From Hoplostethus atlanticus (Eukaryota; Chordata; Actinopteri; Trachichthyiformes; Trachichthyidae), in contig JAXDDX010000056.1 of assembly GCA_034670405.1 (NCBI GenBank), positions 1,426,501 to 1,490,500 on the forward strand: 64,000 bases of DNA. Reading direction: 5' to 3'. The number at the start of each line of letters is the position of its first letter. The stretch's first letter is position 1. The notes beneath the pieces were generated by a model. It was given only the letters and a program-made list of their open reading frames with translations. It was not told the DNA's origin and did no database searches. The translations under genes were made by a program, and so were the position numbers. Below are positions 47,556 through 60,845 of the stretch, piece after piece.

Positions 47556-48005
47556 TAATTGGGCGTACTTAATCATATATCCAATCAGGTGGTGCACGTT
47601 TCAATATTAAGAGGGATGAAAAAAGGTTTCATATAATATTTTAGTTGCACGCTTACACGCCAGCTTCAAAAGTGGTCACTCACAAGATGAGATAAAATCA
47701 AGCTAAAAACAACCATTAGAGCCGTGTCTGAAAGGCAGTGATTCAAAAGCACACAGGACACATAACCAAGGCAGTGTTTAGGTTACGTAACTTATTACAT
47801 GACTTGTTCTTTGATCATAAAATACTACCAAAGTCATGATGGTAAAATGAGGATGCTTCTGACACTAGGTCCCTGTGCCATTAGCTTCATGCTTCTGCAG
47901 TTGCCGTTGCGTACCTTCATGCCACAGTGGCCAGAGGGCACAGTAAGTGGGGGGTTGGTGGAGAACAGAATAGGGAAAGGAGACTAGAGAGAGTAGGGGA
48001 AGGGA

Positions 48006-48038
48006 TAGAGAGAGAGAGAGAGGGAGAGAGAGAGAGAT
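48006..48038. repeat. (GA)n imperfect microsatellite
   Basis: About 33 bp of GA repeats with one GGG interruption. Confidence 0.9.
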
Positions 48039-50039
48039 CAGCGTTGCGAGGTCAGCACATATCTCTAATATGAAAAATATGGAGCACCTTGTCATCTCCC
48101 GACTCAAATCTGGGGCTGATGCTACTTGTAGCCTGAGCCATCTATCGAGAAAGTGTTACGCCCTTGCAATCAGCGAGGCCGCCGATTCTTGGCTCCGTGT
48201 TCTTGGCTCAGTGATGCAACCTTTTTAGATACATAGCTTTGACGATAGCTAACTTTTTATAAGCCATGGCAGCGGACCAGAACTGTGCTCCAGTTAGCAA
48301 CGCTGCTCCAGTTAGCAACAAGCTTCACTTTAACCTGCAGACTTCTTCTTGTACTGCATGTTAGCATGCACTCAGCTCCTGGACATGTCCCTGTTTTCAA
48401 ACTTTTTCATGGTGTTACCTACTGGGGTTGTGGACAATTCTCTCTTTCAATTCAACCAATTTAGGAAATGGATTTTCTTTTAAAATACCTCAACTTGAAA
48501 AAATAAATCAAGATTTGCCATTGGTTCTTATATCCAATTGATAAAGATGTTTTTGAGATGGATGATTATTATTATTTTGTGGTTACAGTTCACATTTGAG
48601 ATTGAATGATTTTGTTGTGAAGTGACCCTGACCTGTGACCATCTCTCTTTTACTTTCTCTCACACACACGCTCACACACACACTTCGTTCACAGAATTCA
48701 GAGAGAGGAAGAGGACAATGGGGATAGGAAAGTGTTTATTGTACAAATGTAAGGACAAGTGACAGTCATAATCCTCTCTCCATGTCCAACATTGGCACAA
48801 TCTAACCTTTTGGAGAAACATTTGACAGCATTGGAAACACCAACCAATAATCTCTAACACGAATTGTTGAAATCTAATTCAATTATTGTTCAGAGAAATT
48901 ATTATCCAAAGCTTGAGTTCGGCATCCTGATGTGAAAAGCTTCCTGAGATTAAAAAGATTATTTTTCTGCACTGTCTTGAGCTAGCCTTTAAAGACAATG
49001 ACAGACAAGATTAGTCAGTGTACATACGCAAATCAACCCTCAAATGTTCTTTTTTCATCTAAAATGTCATTGAAAGTAACATCCCAGCAGGCTGCCTGGG
49101 TAGTTTGTTGACACAAAATTGTCAGTAGGGAAGTTTCTTATCTTCCTACCCTCAATACTTTATTTTCCTGCTTTTTGCTTTCATCCCACAGCTCACTTGA
49201 CCCACTGTTGGGACCCATGAGGGTCGCAACCAATAGAAAATCATTGCCTTAGCAACATGGCACTGACAAAAGGTCAAATAACACATTCTGACCATGGTGT
49301 ACTGTACATGGAGTCATGGGTCTGGTATTGTGCTCAGTGACTTGTGACAATATAATTTTCCCCTTCATGTCTCATTACAAACGGCCTATCTGCCGTGCAA
49401 GTGGCTTCAGCAGGCTATGCGAGGTTTGCCCAAGGTCATAGGTGGGACTGTAAGGCAACCTTCAGGTCATGATGCCAGTGGTGATGAGGATATCAAGGGT
49501 TTCCTTCCATCATGAGGGGAAAAAAGGTTACCTAATGGTCATTGCACAATTTTAAAAATGGTGAGTATATCCTCAAAAATGTTGCTATTTTATGGTCAAA
49601 AGTCTTGGCTAACAATTACAATCCATAGTTAATTTTACTTAAATGCCAGTAATAACATTTGTATGTGTAGGTGTTACAGAAATTTCAGATATCTCATATT
49701 ATAATTCTATTCTTGTGTTGACCATTTTGGACTCCGGGGGTGGACAGAGAAACTGCACTGCTATGGGAACACGATTTCGGCAGTGGGAACAGAGAGTCCA
49801 CTTTAGAGAGTAGATAGGGAGCCAGAAGGAGAGAGATATGGAGGGAGGAAGAGAAAGAGAATGAGAAAGGAGTGTGGGGAAAAAATGAGAACGCGAGAGA
49901 GAGTTCAGCCCCGAGTCTAATCCCCCTGCATGAGGGCTTAGGACTGGGAACTTATTCTCCACTTCTGGAGCCACTCTCCCTAATTATCCCCTGAAAGTCC
50001 TGCCGCAAAGTTCACACAGACACGATTTTTACTTTCTCC

Positions 50040-50240
50040 CTCTGTCACACTCTCTCTTTCTGTCACACTCTCTCTCCCTCGCTCTCTCTCTCTATATTCT
50101 CTCTCCGTCACCCCCCTCTCTGACTCCATCTCTCTCGGTCTCGCTTCGCCTTTGTCTCACTCTATTTATCTCTGTCTGCCTGAGTACTCTAGTTAGCCCC
50201 TCTCTCTCTCTCTCTCTCTCTCCTCCTCTCCCTTTCTCAC
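50040..50240. repeat. Pyrimidine-rich low-complexity region
   Basis: CTCTCT-rich stretch with TCACACTCTCTCT repeated directly near 50045-50077. No exon was recognised after it. Confidence 0.8.
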
Positions 50241-50672
50241 TCTTCTCCAGTTAAAAGTACTGTGGACATCACAAGCCTCTTATCACAGTCAGACTCAATA
50301 TACGAGTGCTACGGCATGCTGGTGCTTACCACCAGTCCAGAGAGGCTCCAGGGCTTCAGTGGGGTTTATGTATGGCTTTCTCCATCCTCCTCAGAGCCAG
50401 GGTTTTTTGGCTACCTCACCCACTGTGCTTGAGGAGTGACGTGTCAGAGATATCACAATGACTTGGGCTGTCAATCGTCTTTTGGAACAATACTCGAAAG
50501 TAAATGAGTTGAATCGGTTTGCTAACCTGCTCGCATACTGCTGTTGCGGAGCTGTGTGGTTTCGTCACCTACCTGACTCCAAAACTTCATTGGGGTGAAT
50601 GGAGCGGCTCTACAGTGGCTCAATGAAGGGGGAGGAGCCAGTCTTCTCTTTCACAGCCCCACTTCATGAACT

Positions 50673-50865
50673 AGAGTGGTCCTCAAATCCGGGCCTCGGG
50701 GTCCAGAGTCCTGCTGGTTTTCTATTCTGCCAGGTAGTTTCCATTCTAGCTGTCTAATCAGGGATTGACTAAGACCTGGGATGCCAGGTGAATGCAATTA
50801 ACTAGCCTGGTAGGAGAGAAAACCAGCAGCACTCTGGACCCCGAAGCCCGGATTTGAGGAACTCT
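50673..50865. mobile_element. Fold-back hAT-type MITE
   Basis: The two arms are long inverted repeats. Left reads CCTCAAATCCGGGCCTCGGG then GTCCAGAGTCCTGCTGGTTT; right in reverse reads CCTCAAATCCGGGCTTCGGG then GTCCAGAGTGCTGCTGGTTT. GAACTAGA is repeated directly at 50668-50675 and 50866-50873; part of it overlaps the left terminus. There is no ORF. The family is common in fish. Confidence 0.82.
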
Positions 50866-53224
50866 GAACTAGACTGATAAAGTGCTTGTATTTTTACATA
50901 AAAAAGTTACATAATGCAGCTTTAAGTGCTGGCTTGCTACTCCCTACCCACAATCTCACAAATTCTCAAATGTCCTTGTTCATTCATTCATTGTCGTCAT
51001 TATGCCCAAACGGCATACTACTGTACAGCGTTCAATACTATATGAGTCATTCAGTTCGTTCATGAAAGAAAGTTAGCAATGGCTGATGAATCGTGCAAAC
51101 CCTATTGGGCCAACGTGTTTCTACTGCTGTACATTAGTCCAAATCTCTGGCAGTAGACACAGTTTACCACCATATGGTAGCCCAAAGCGCTGCTGGCTAC
51201 CAAATATCATTGTTACAAAGGGGAATCAAATTAACTGGTCCTGAATCAGTTCGCTACTGTTGGACAGGCCAAAAGAAGAGTTAGTAAATAGAATCTGTCT
51301 TTCCACCACTATCAACATCACTCTTCACTAAACCTGGTCCTTACCTTACTGAACCACACAGGCGTATTGGAAAATGACACATTTGTGCATCCTCATAGTT
51401 TTTTAGTGGATGAGATGTGCACAGGGTAAGGGGAAGTTTGTTTTGTTTGCAATGTGTACGGTCTCACTGAGGGAATGAAAACAAGCTTTTCTGGGAGGCT
51501 TCAGACGTGGGATTCTGAGCACCAGCTGGCCATTTATTGGCTTTGGCGCGCATCGGTCGTGCTGTTGATGAAGTGCTATTAATAGCCAGACGCCCACGCT
51601 GAACTTGAGTTTAACTTCACGTCACTTCATTACTCAAAGCTACAGTAGAATCCTTGCAGGGGTTTTCAAAGTTGCCAGAATTGAGGGCATTGGTCAAATT
51701 GATTTCAACGGTGACTGGCTGTTCCCCAAGCAGTCAGAAAATATGAGCTATAAATAAAGACCTGCCTCGCACACACATGGGTTTGTCCATGGAGCCCATT
51801 GTTTCTGAAAAGATTGGCCGATTGTCCAGAGTAGATTTCTACCCTGGCAATTACAATCCAGGGTAACCAGACCCTGAATTGGTGGAAAATTTGCTCGAAG
51901 AATCAATTCTGTTCGAGGTTCAAAGCTATAGCGTAGATTGAGGGTTTCATTTTGTTTGGATTAGGCTCTAAGATGAATGAAGGGAGGTATTGAAATGACT
52001 TGTTTACGGTTTCTTTCCCTCAATTTGTTTTCTACTTTCTTCCATCTCTTTATTTCTGTTATCCTGCGACAGGAACTGTTACCTACTGTTCTGTTGTGTC
52101 TTTTCCTTCTGTTGTGTTTTCTTCTGTTACACTCTGTTATTTGGCTTTTCGTTTTCCATTCGATTCCTTTCATTGTTTTGCTCTTTATTCCTCCTCTGGG
52201 CCATTTCATACGTTTCCAGCTCCCCAGATGACGTGCGAGGGTTCAGAATACATTGTCAGCTTCAGTGTACAACTCTTACCCTCTGTTTGATGCCATTCTC
52301 TCAGCCCCAGACACCAACTCACCGATGCCAACTTGACAATTGGCTATCTTTGTGTCCTTCTCGTTGGCTCTCTCTATTGGCCATGTGCTCTATCTCCTCT
52401 CCCTCTGTTCTTTCTCTCTCTTGCCGCTGACCTCTGGGATCAACCGAGCAAAACTGATTCCCTCTTTTTCACGGATCACGAGTGCGTCAGTGGTTACGCA
52501 ACAGTGAGAGAGAGAAAAAGAGAGGGAGAGAACATGAGACTATGTAACTGACATATTTGTCCGTCTTTATTTCAGTCGCTGCATCACTAAAGGACTACTG
52601 CCGTTGGTTAAGCCGATGTCCAAACAAAATGTTTAATATGTTAGCATAAAATGTTTGAACTGTCATTGTCGGCTTTGCTGCAGAGGAAAACATAAAACAT
52701 GCACTGTTCACACTTAGAGGGACAAATATGTTTACATAAGACACAGGTGAAGATCTGCATAGCTCAAGATAAAGACATAGGTCGAAACACTCTTACATAC
52801 CGTGTTGCTGCAGTTGGAATGAAAACAAGTTGTATCTCCAGAAAGTCAGTTTGCCTTTAGACTCTGTTTGACAACCGTGCAGTTTTGCAATTAAACAATG
52901 TGGATTTCATGAGTCACTGGTGTCAAGAAACTGGGCCAAATAGGTCCTCATGTGAAGTAAAAAAAAAAAAAAAGAAGACATCAAAATTTGAGAAAATGTG
53001 TTTCTTATGTGAGAGCAGTACACTGAGTGAACACATTTGGCTGAAAAATCAGGAAAGCTGTGCATTGTTCATGAAGTGCCTGAGACCTTATGAGTAGGTT
53101 TTATACGAAGAACTAGGTTAAGATGTGGCTTGAAGGGCTGCATTGTGAAAGTCTAAGTATGAGCACGTAAGCCTTAGGAATGTGTGGGAGCCTGCGTGTT
53201 TGTGCCTAAGTGTGCATATGTGTG

Positions 53225-53273
53225 AGTGTGTGTGTGTGTGTGTGTGTATGTGCCTGTGTGTGTGTGTATGTGT
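53225..53273. repeat. (GT)n imperfect microsatellite
   Basis: GT repeats interrupted by GTATGTGCCT. Confidence 0.9.
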
Positions 53274-54679
53274 GGAAGGGTGACGTGTAGATGTGATGGC
53301 TGCAGCCATGCAGAGATGTTCACACCAGGGCGAAAGTAAACAAACATGGTAGACAGAGCAGCAGAATGGTTAGAAATGCAGCGACCACTGTTAGACCGAC
53401 ATCTCTCTTTCTCTCTCTCTGCCCTTTATCTTTATTTCATTCATCCTCTGTCTCTGCCCATTGTCTCTTTTCACTGTCTAATACATGCTTCTCTCTCTCC
53501 CTGTCTTTCACTCCCTTTTCCACAGCTATTTATTCAGTTATTTTTGTCCTGTCATCAATGTCTCTTTGTCTCTCTCCCTCTCTCTTTGCCTCTCTCTCCC
53601 TCTTCCGCCAATTACATAGTGACCTCCTAACCTTTTCTAGCTATAGTTTGATGTTGCTTGGCAGCACTGTTGCCTGACATGATGGTTGACAACATGGTTT
53701 TCTTCTCACTGTAAAGTTATTTCTGCATGCATGTGAAATGTAGTCCTCATGGAGCACGTCTACTAGAGCGGCATATTATTTCAAACACTTTGATACAGAT
53801 GGCTGTAAAAACTGCCTGTCTCATTTCAAGGAAGGAAGGATCAAGGAAGTTTGAAGTTGCATCATGCTAATGGTACATTCACATATGGGTGTTCGATCTG
53901 AAAATGATTCATTTCCAAGGAGACAGTGACTGTGAACTATGTTGACTGCAGCGACTACTGGGGGAGGTGGGGGGGGGGGTGCTGTCGTGAGCCATGGTTT
54001 CCTGGATACCGACTTTGTGATGAGCAGACTGGGACAACAAAACCAGAACGAATGTAAATGGTCAATGACTTCTAGAAACATGTAAGTGTGAAAAAGGTGA
54101 AAAGCAAGAGCCATTCTTCAAACAACAACCAAGGCAAAATACTGTGAGGTTGTGAGGCTCAGGGACAAGAGCCTCTCATGCTTTTGAAGGAAAGAATAGT
54201 CTTTGTAATACCCCATGGCTTCCTAAAAATGAGGATTGTTTTTTCTTGAAAAATCAGATTTAAACCAGTTAAAAATGCAACTAGGTAGGACCTGCTGCTC
54301 GATTAAAATAGATTTTTCTGTCATCAGACCAGAATGGCTTTTTTAATTCCAACGTGTGACTTTTTACATTGATGCTTTCCTTAGGAGTATAATATGATTT
54401 GGTAGCATTCCAATATTTCATAATCATATTTCTATGGGTGTTAAAATGTTTCACACCTCTATAAAAGCCAATTATTTCTGTCCCTAGTACCCAAACATTC
54501 CCCAGTGCCCTCCTCTACCTCTCAGGAATGGAGGTCATTCACAAAAGAGAAATGTTCCGAAGGCTTAAATAGAAATATTCAAGCAAATTATAGTCACAGT
54601 ATCAAACATCCCCACATGTTCCTACTTTAATTTGCAGCAGAAAGCCTTATAATTGGATATATTGGATATAATAAAAACA

Positions 54680-54722
54680 TATATATATATATAGTATATA
54701 TACTGTGTATATATATATATAT
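54680..54722. repeat. (AT)n tract
   Basis: AT repeats interrupted by AGT and CTGTG, followed by an A11 run and GAGAGAG. Confidence 0.9.
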
Positions 54723-55088
54723 AAAAAAAAAAAGAGAGAGATCAATTATTGTCAGTTGCATAGTTTTTGTCTAAGGCTGGCACATGACTGTACATTTGCG
54801 CCAGGAGAGAACCAGCAATTGGTTACCAAACTGAACCAAACAAGCAGAACCTCCAGCCCTCACCCCCCTTCAGACTGAGACATGGTACGAGCCACGTGGC
54901 AGGCGGATGCCCTTGCTCTGGATGAGCCATTATGCAGATGATATGCTAACAAAGTCATCCGATTTGGTTCTGCTGCACTCAGGGAAGATAATCAAGCACT
55001 GATCAGCTCCCAACTCCACTCTCACTCTGTGTGTCTGTGTGTGTGTTTATGCAGCCACGTGTGCAGGTTTGTGCTGGTTGGCAGAGAG

Positions 55089-55318
<230 letters not shown>

Positions 55319-55639
55319 CAGACACAGACACAGACACAGAGACAGACAGACTATATGTGTGTCTGTCTTTGGGTGCATGCGTATGTTCGTGGGTGGATGT
55401 TGAGTTCCTTCATTATTTTATTTCTTTTGGTTCTTTCTACAAAATGATTGATTGATTTGTTTGAGTTGTTTCAAATCGAATTCTCATCTCACTCAGTTGC
55501 TTTCATTGCCCATAATAGAGATGCATTCGCCACACAGTGTCTGCACACTTCCAATACTGTCATAACAAATATAGTGAAAGGACTGTCCAAGGTCTGTAAG
55601 ATGTTATTGTTCAGTTGGTGCTTCAATTACTTTACTTCC

Positions 55640-56110
55640 CTACAATTCTTCTTCACTGCACTTTTTCTTACTATCGCTCCTGCTTTTGTTTTCTTCTCCT
55701 CCTTCTCAACCCTGCACTCCCCCTATCCTCATCTGACCTCTCTCTCACCTTCCCCCTACCCCTTTTTCCTGCTCCTTCTCTTCATCTCTCTCTCAACCTT
55801 GCCCATTATTCACCCCCCCTCCAACCACCCCCCATTTTTTTCCTCTCATGCATCCCACCAAATGGAAATAGCAGCCCTTGTCTCCTCCGTCCCTCTTTTT
55901 GTTTCATCTCTTTCTTGATCTCCAACTCCTTTTTCGTTTTGCCCAGTTCAGTTGCCCCTCCCCTCCTTCCCTCCGTCTCTCCATGCGCCAGTCCCCTCCG
56001 CTGCACTACCTGTTCCCAATCCACTGTAGTCGCATCCCTGACCCCCCCTAAAGCCTTAAGTAAGCAAAACATCATTTCAGTCTTTCATCTTCTCTCTCTC
56101 TCCTCTTTTT
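55640..56110. repeat. Pyrimidine-rich low-complexity region
   Basis: CT-rich stretch of nearly 500 bp producing two long but meaningless Ser/Leu/Phe/Pro-rich ORFs (up to 170 residues). No conserved domain is visible. Confidence 0.7.
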
Positions 56111-56824
56111 TTATTTTTTTAATTTGAGTGTAGCTGAGCGCGTAATGGATTCATCTCGCGTGTTCTAGTATACCAGGCAAATCTCAAAGCTTCTCAGCAC
56201 ACCCATTAACCCCCATTGCCTCCGCTCCTGTCTGTGGGTCCTCTGAGAGATTCAGAGAGGCATCTGATAGCGTTTGATCATCTTCCTCCTTTCAGCGATG
56301 TGTGTGTTTGCATGTGTGTGTGTATGCATTGACAGGATTAACAGCTCCCATTGATCCCCAGTGCCCCACTCTTTTGGAGGTGGACAGATCTGCACAAGGC
56401 AATAATTAATCTTCTAATTGGCTGATCAGTTGCATGGAAATACGCTGAGCCAACCTTTCACTGTTGCTGGAATGTGGTTTGACCCCAGATTTGCAGAGAT
56501 GCCCAGCGTGCCCGCTTTAATGTGAAAGAGCTGTGAAATCACTGTTGGAGGGAGCAACGACGACAAAGAGTGGAGTCTTTGTGGTTAACGTTTACTCGTT
56601 CTGGCAATTCAAAGGATGTCCGCTCACACGCTGTTAGATTCATTAATGGACAGCTGGAACAGTTTAGGAATTTAAAATCTCCAATCAGGACTGGGACTTA
56701 TTACGGGAGGTATTATGGAGGATGCATTGTACATATACCATGTTGTATAATGTTAGGATCTAAGAAGAGGGAGCTTTTTGCTTGAGAGCCTGAGCTGTTT
56801 TTGTTTTTAACCATTATCCACCAT

Positions 56825-56950
56825 TAGTAAGGGGTTAAATGCCTTGTTCAAGAGCATTTTGACAATATATGTTAAGGGCACAATGTCAGCCATTTACATC
56901 CCCGCCCAGATTTTCCTAGCTGGCTTGACTTTTTGATCACAAGCCCACTT
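56825..56950 (-). mobile_element. Relic of a tRNA-derived SINE core
   Basis: GGGGTTAAATGCCTTGTTCA then AGAGCATTTTGACA corresponds to GGAGTTAAGTGCCTTGCTCA then AGGGCACTTCAGCA of the SINE at 23925-24125. It is followed by a diverged, tRNA-like end with CCCATGCGGTTAAG. Confidence 0.55.
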
Positions 56951-57688
56951 TTCATTTTAACCCATGCGGTTAAGAATGTTATATAATGGCCATTATATAC
57001 TGTAGCTGAACTGAGCTGCTGGAGCGTCCCATTTTACCCTCCCAGACGCTTCTATGCTGATGCGTGTGACGGTGACTGTGTTGCAGTTATGAGCGAGTGT
57101 GTGTGTGTGCGTGTGTGTGTGTGCATGTGTGTGTGTGCCAGAGCCACTGGAGGCTCATTTTTGTGAGTAATCAATATCTGTTTCAAGCATGACGCCATTA
57201 CTATGCAACCAAGCATCAAGTGGAGCAGTGGACAGGGATGATGGGGGGCACAGGCACATGCAGGGTTAGCTCTGGGTGTGTTTGTTAACGTGTCAAGGTA
57301 TGATCATCTGTGTCCTTGTACATGGGTGTGAGCACTGGTGTGTGAATTTTTGTGTATGTGTGTGTGTGCATGTGATTGAGTGAATGCCTTTCTGAATTAT
57401 AGAGTGTGTTTGCTTTTTCACAGATCAGCACAAGAGGTGATGCCACAGTCAATGTCACAGCCTTCATGCATAATTGCTCCACTTTATCATTGCCAAGGGC
57501 TGGGCAGAGCCACATCTGATTGCTTCCCCACTTTCTCCCCTTTCTCCTTCTCCCTCCACTTTTCTCTCCCTCCTCTTCACTCTCTTTCATTCTCATTAGA
57601 CTCATTAACTTATCCTGCAGAGACAGATAGAGCGAGACAGAGAAAGTGAGAGCATATTGAGTAGTCTCAGAGAGATTTGTGTTGTCTT

Positions 57689-57690
<2 letters not shown>

Positions 57691-57744
<54 letters not shown>
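57691..57744. repeat. (GATA)n tetranucleotide repeat
   Basis: 54 bp, about 13.5 GATA units. Confidence 0.97.
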
Positions 57745-57878
57745 AAACTAAGGATAGGATATAACAAGAGATGTAGAAATGCATACATATTTGCATGGCA
57801 TGGTGTAAACCGAGAGCAGTTTCTTCAAACTAAATGAGGTATGACAGCATGTCTGGTACAGCAGACTTGACATTGGTC

Positions 57879-57879
<1 letters not shown>

Positions 57880-57910
<31 letters not shown>

Positions 57911-57917
57911 TGTGTGT
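57880..57917. repeat. (GT)n imperfect microsatellite
   Basis: GT repeats with one TATG interruption; short GT runs also lie at 57098-57138. Confidence 0.9.
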
Positions 57918-58328
57918 CCGTGCGTGTGTGAATTCACAGGTGCAACTGTGTGTATATGCATGTGCATACCTGCTTGCATGTGTGTAAATGTGTGAGTGAT
58001 GGTGGTAAGAAGACACTGAGCAGTAGAAAGCTACCCCATCAGTGGCGCAGACATGACTCTATCCTGGTGAAGGAGAACTGAGAGGTCACTCTGTTTGTGG
58101 CCGACACCCTGTCCGACACTAGTTAAAAATTAATTGGAAAATACATTTTGGAGAACACTGCACCTTTTGTTGACTGACACCTTTTTTTGGTTTTCTGAGA
58201 GAGCCGGTTCATGTGGAGGACTTGAGATACTTTTTTCATCCATTATATTGTTACTTGAGATATTACATTAAATCACATCATAAGTCATATCTCTTTTTCC
58301 TTCCGCTAATTTTCACTAGCATAGGTTG

Positions 58329-58330
<2 letters not shown>

Positions 58331-58410
<80 letters not shown>
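58331..58410. repeat. (GT)40 microsatellite
   Basis: 80 bp of uninterrupted GT repeats, the longest GT run in the window. Confidence 0.98.
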
Positions 58411-58411
<1 letters not shown>

Positions 58412-59534
58412 AGCCTGACCCACTGCTGAAAGGCCGGCAGTGAGTGAAGTCAGAGTGTCTCATGGTTAAATGATGGGCCCTGTTTGGGCCCTCAGAGGGC
58501 TTTGAAACACTAAGTAATTGGTTTTCCTGGCAGAATGGGGCCATGGCCATAGCTTAGGGCCAGTGTGAGCTACGCTGTAGCTCAGGTCTTGTCAGTGACA
58601 CTAGCCTGATAAACCTGGAGTAGAGGCTCACTAAACCAGACACAGAAAACAGAGAAATATCCTGTGAAACATTGACTACTATATTGGTGCAGAGGAAGTC
58701 TGTGAATGCAGACAGCCTATTTAGTAACGTTTTGGCCAAACAGCTTTTCTTGGGTCAAATGCACAAATTCAGTGTTGGAGATCTGTGTGTGCAATTTTCC
58801 CCCCTTCAAGAGAACTAATACTCCCTGTGCTGCGAGAAAAAGCATTGATCTGCGTTATCTACATTTACAGTACCTTTATCAAAACAGACAAACTAAAGGC
58901 AGTAAACAAACCAACATCATGGTGTTCATATGAGCCTTGTGTAAGTAAAGTTGTGTAATTAAATTTAAAGGCTGATGGTTAATCTAATCTATAGCTTACA
59001 GCCATACCATGGCACATCACCTACAGCCACAGTGAATGTTTTATTCTCCATTGGTCTTACAAGTATACAACAAAAACCAGCTAGCTAAGCTATACAGTTT
59101 TGGTTCATTTTGATGCTGTGAAATGTTTGTTAGCTCTTGTGATGTTTGGAAACCTTAACTGCCAATATTAAGGCTGAGACTCATCTGTAGCTGCTAACTG
59201 CATCATTTTGTGGAATCAATATCAGTGAAAAACAGTTTCCATTATGGCTGCATTTTTACAGCCATAATGTCATATTGTGAACATTTTGTGCTCATTTGAA
59301 CTGGTGTGTTGTCCAGCGCCCTGGCTGGCTGTGTGTGCTGTGTGCTACACTATTATATGAGATGTGCGTGCTGAGTTGAGTCTGTTCACTCAACTCAGCA
59401 CACACACAATGTTCAATCGCTCACCTTGAAATCGACAAGTCTCTTTCTATCGTGCTCTATCAATCTCTCTCTGGTAAACACACACACACACACACACTGG
59501 TCTCTCAGCTGATAAATATCTCTTTTGTTTGCTG

Positions 59535-59571
<37 letters not shown>
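59535..59571. repeat. (GT)n microsatellite
   Basis: 37 bp of GT repeats, preceded at 59476-59498 by a CA run, so the two could pair as an inverted repeat of about 20 bp. Confidence 0.95.
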
Positions 59572-59572
<1 letters not shown>

Positions 59573-60786
59573 ATTCTGTGTGTTTGTGAACTGCTTGTGT
59601 GCAGCCGCAGTGGAATTGGCTGGTTGTTGGTGAGGCTTGGCCGGCCCCAGGCGCAGGAAAAGCTTTATATATATTGGCCTACATGCCACTATCTCTTCGG
59701 GGAGACTGTCAGGAGCTAATTTTAAGACTGATAGAGAAGCTAGTTGTGGGAGAAAGATGTGGCAGTGACGGGGGAATACATGACTTTTTGTTTTTTAATG
59801 TCATCACCTTTTTTTGTTTTTTTGTTTTCATGTGCACCCTGTCCTCCCATTAGCTGTACGTCCCTACTTCGGCCTAATGCATCCCTATCATTTATAGTGA
59901 TATCAGGAAAAAGTAACTCACTCTGCATCTACCCTGCAAATATCCTTCACATGTGTTGCAACACCCTCTGCCAGCTATTCTTTCTCAAGGGTTGTAGACA
60001 GAGATGAATGGGCTCAGTGCAACGTAAAACTCTAATCTCTAATCTCACTGCTTCTTGCCACTCCTTCCCTTTCATCGTGACAGCGCTTAAAAAGAAAAAA
60101 AAACAAATAGTAGTGCAGCACATATGGAGTAAGCTGACGTCTTCTAATGTGTATAGTAATTGTAACACCCAATAATTTTGTTAACATTTTGAACTCAAAA
60201 CAGATCTAATGAAAGAAAAAATGGCTACATATGTCTTTAATCTGGTTTGCACAACCCTCAGCGCAAACCACGGGGTTCCTCTCAGCCGTGGAGCAGCAGT
60301 GCAGCAGTAGTGCAAAATGTGGGAATACATCTTTATCTCGCTTTACTCCCTCTCTCCTCTGCCCCTTTTTTCCAGTTCTCTGCTGTGTTTGTGCGCTCGG
60401 CTGTAATTGAGTCATTTTCTCCTCATTTGAGCGGTGTCTCCGGCAGCCAGCTGCATCAAGGTGACCTCCCGCTATTGTTTGGGCCTCTGTGTTTTGGTCT
60501 CGCTAGCTCCCCGACATAATCACTCCCTTTCAAGTAATGTAACGGGTCAGTTAGTAGCAGTGAGATATCATTTCTGACCCTGGACGCAATTGCTCCTCGG
60601 TTGAAATGTCAGCGAAGAGGCGAGGAGATACGGCATGCGATGATGTAATGTTGCAGTGAACCCTTCCCTTCTCTGACGTCCCCTCTCTCCCCCTCACTGT
60701 GCTAACGCTTTCTAATTTGGGGTGTTTTTGTTCAGCTTCTCCCTCCCCAAAGCAGCTTAAAGGGGAACCAGGGGCCATTGGGAGTT

Positions 60787-60845
60787 GGATCTCCTCTCCT
60801 CTCTCCTCTCCTCTCCTCTCCTCTCTCCTCTCCTCCCCCTCCTCT
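60787..60845. repeat. (CTCTC)n-like tract
   Basis: Repeated CTCTCCTCT units over about 55 bp. Confidence 0.9.

Noticed and set aside
52556-52640. Acceptor CCGTCTTTATTTCAG followed by an open stretch
   Set aside because: The peptide does not resemble the LNS2 exon expected next, and no good donor follows.
55448-56127. ORFs of 156 and 170 residues
   Set aside because: They lie in a CT-rich low-complexity region, read Ser/Phe/Leu/Pro in two frames, and lack splice or domain support.
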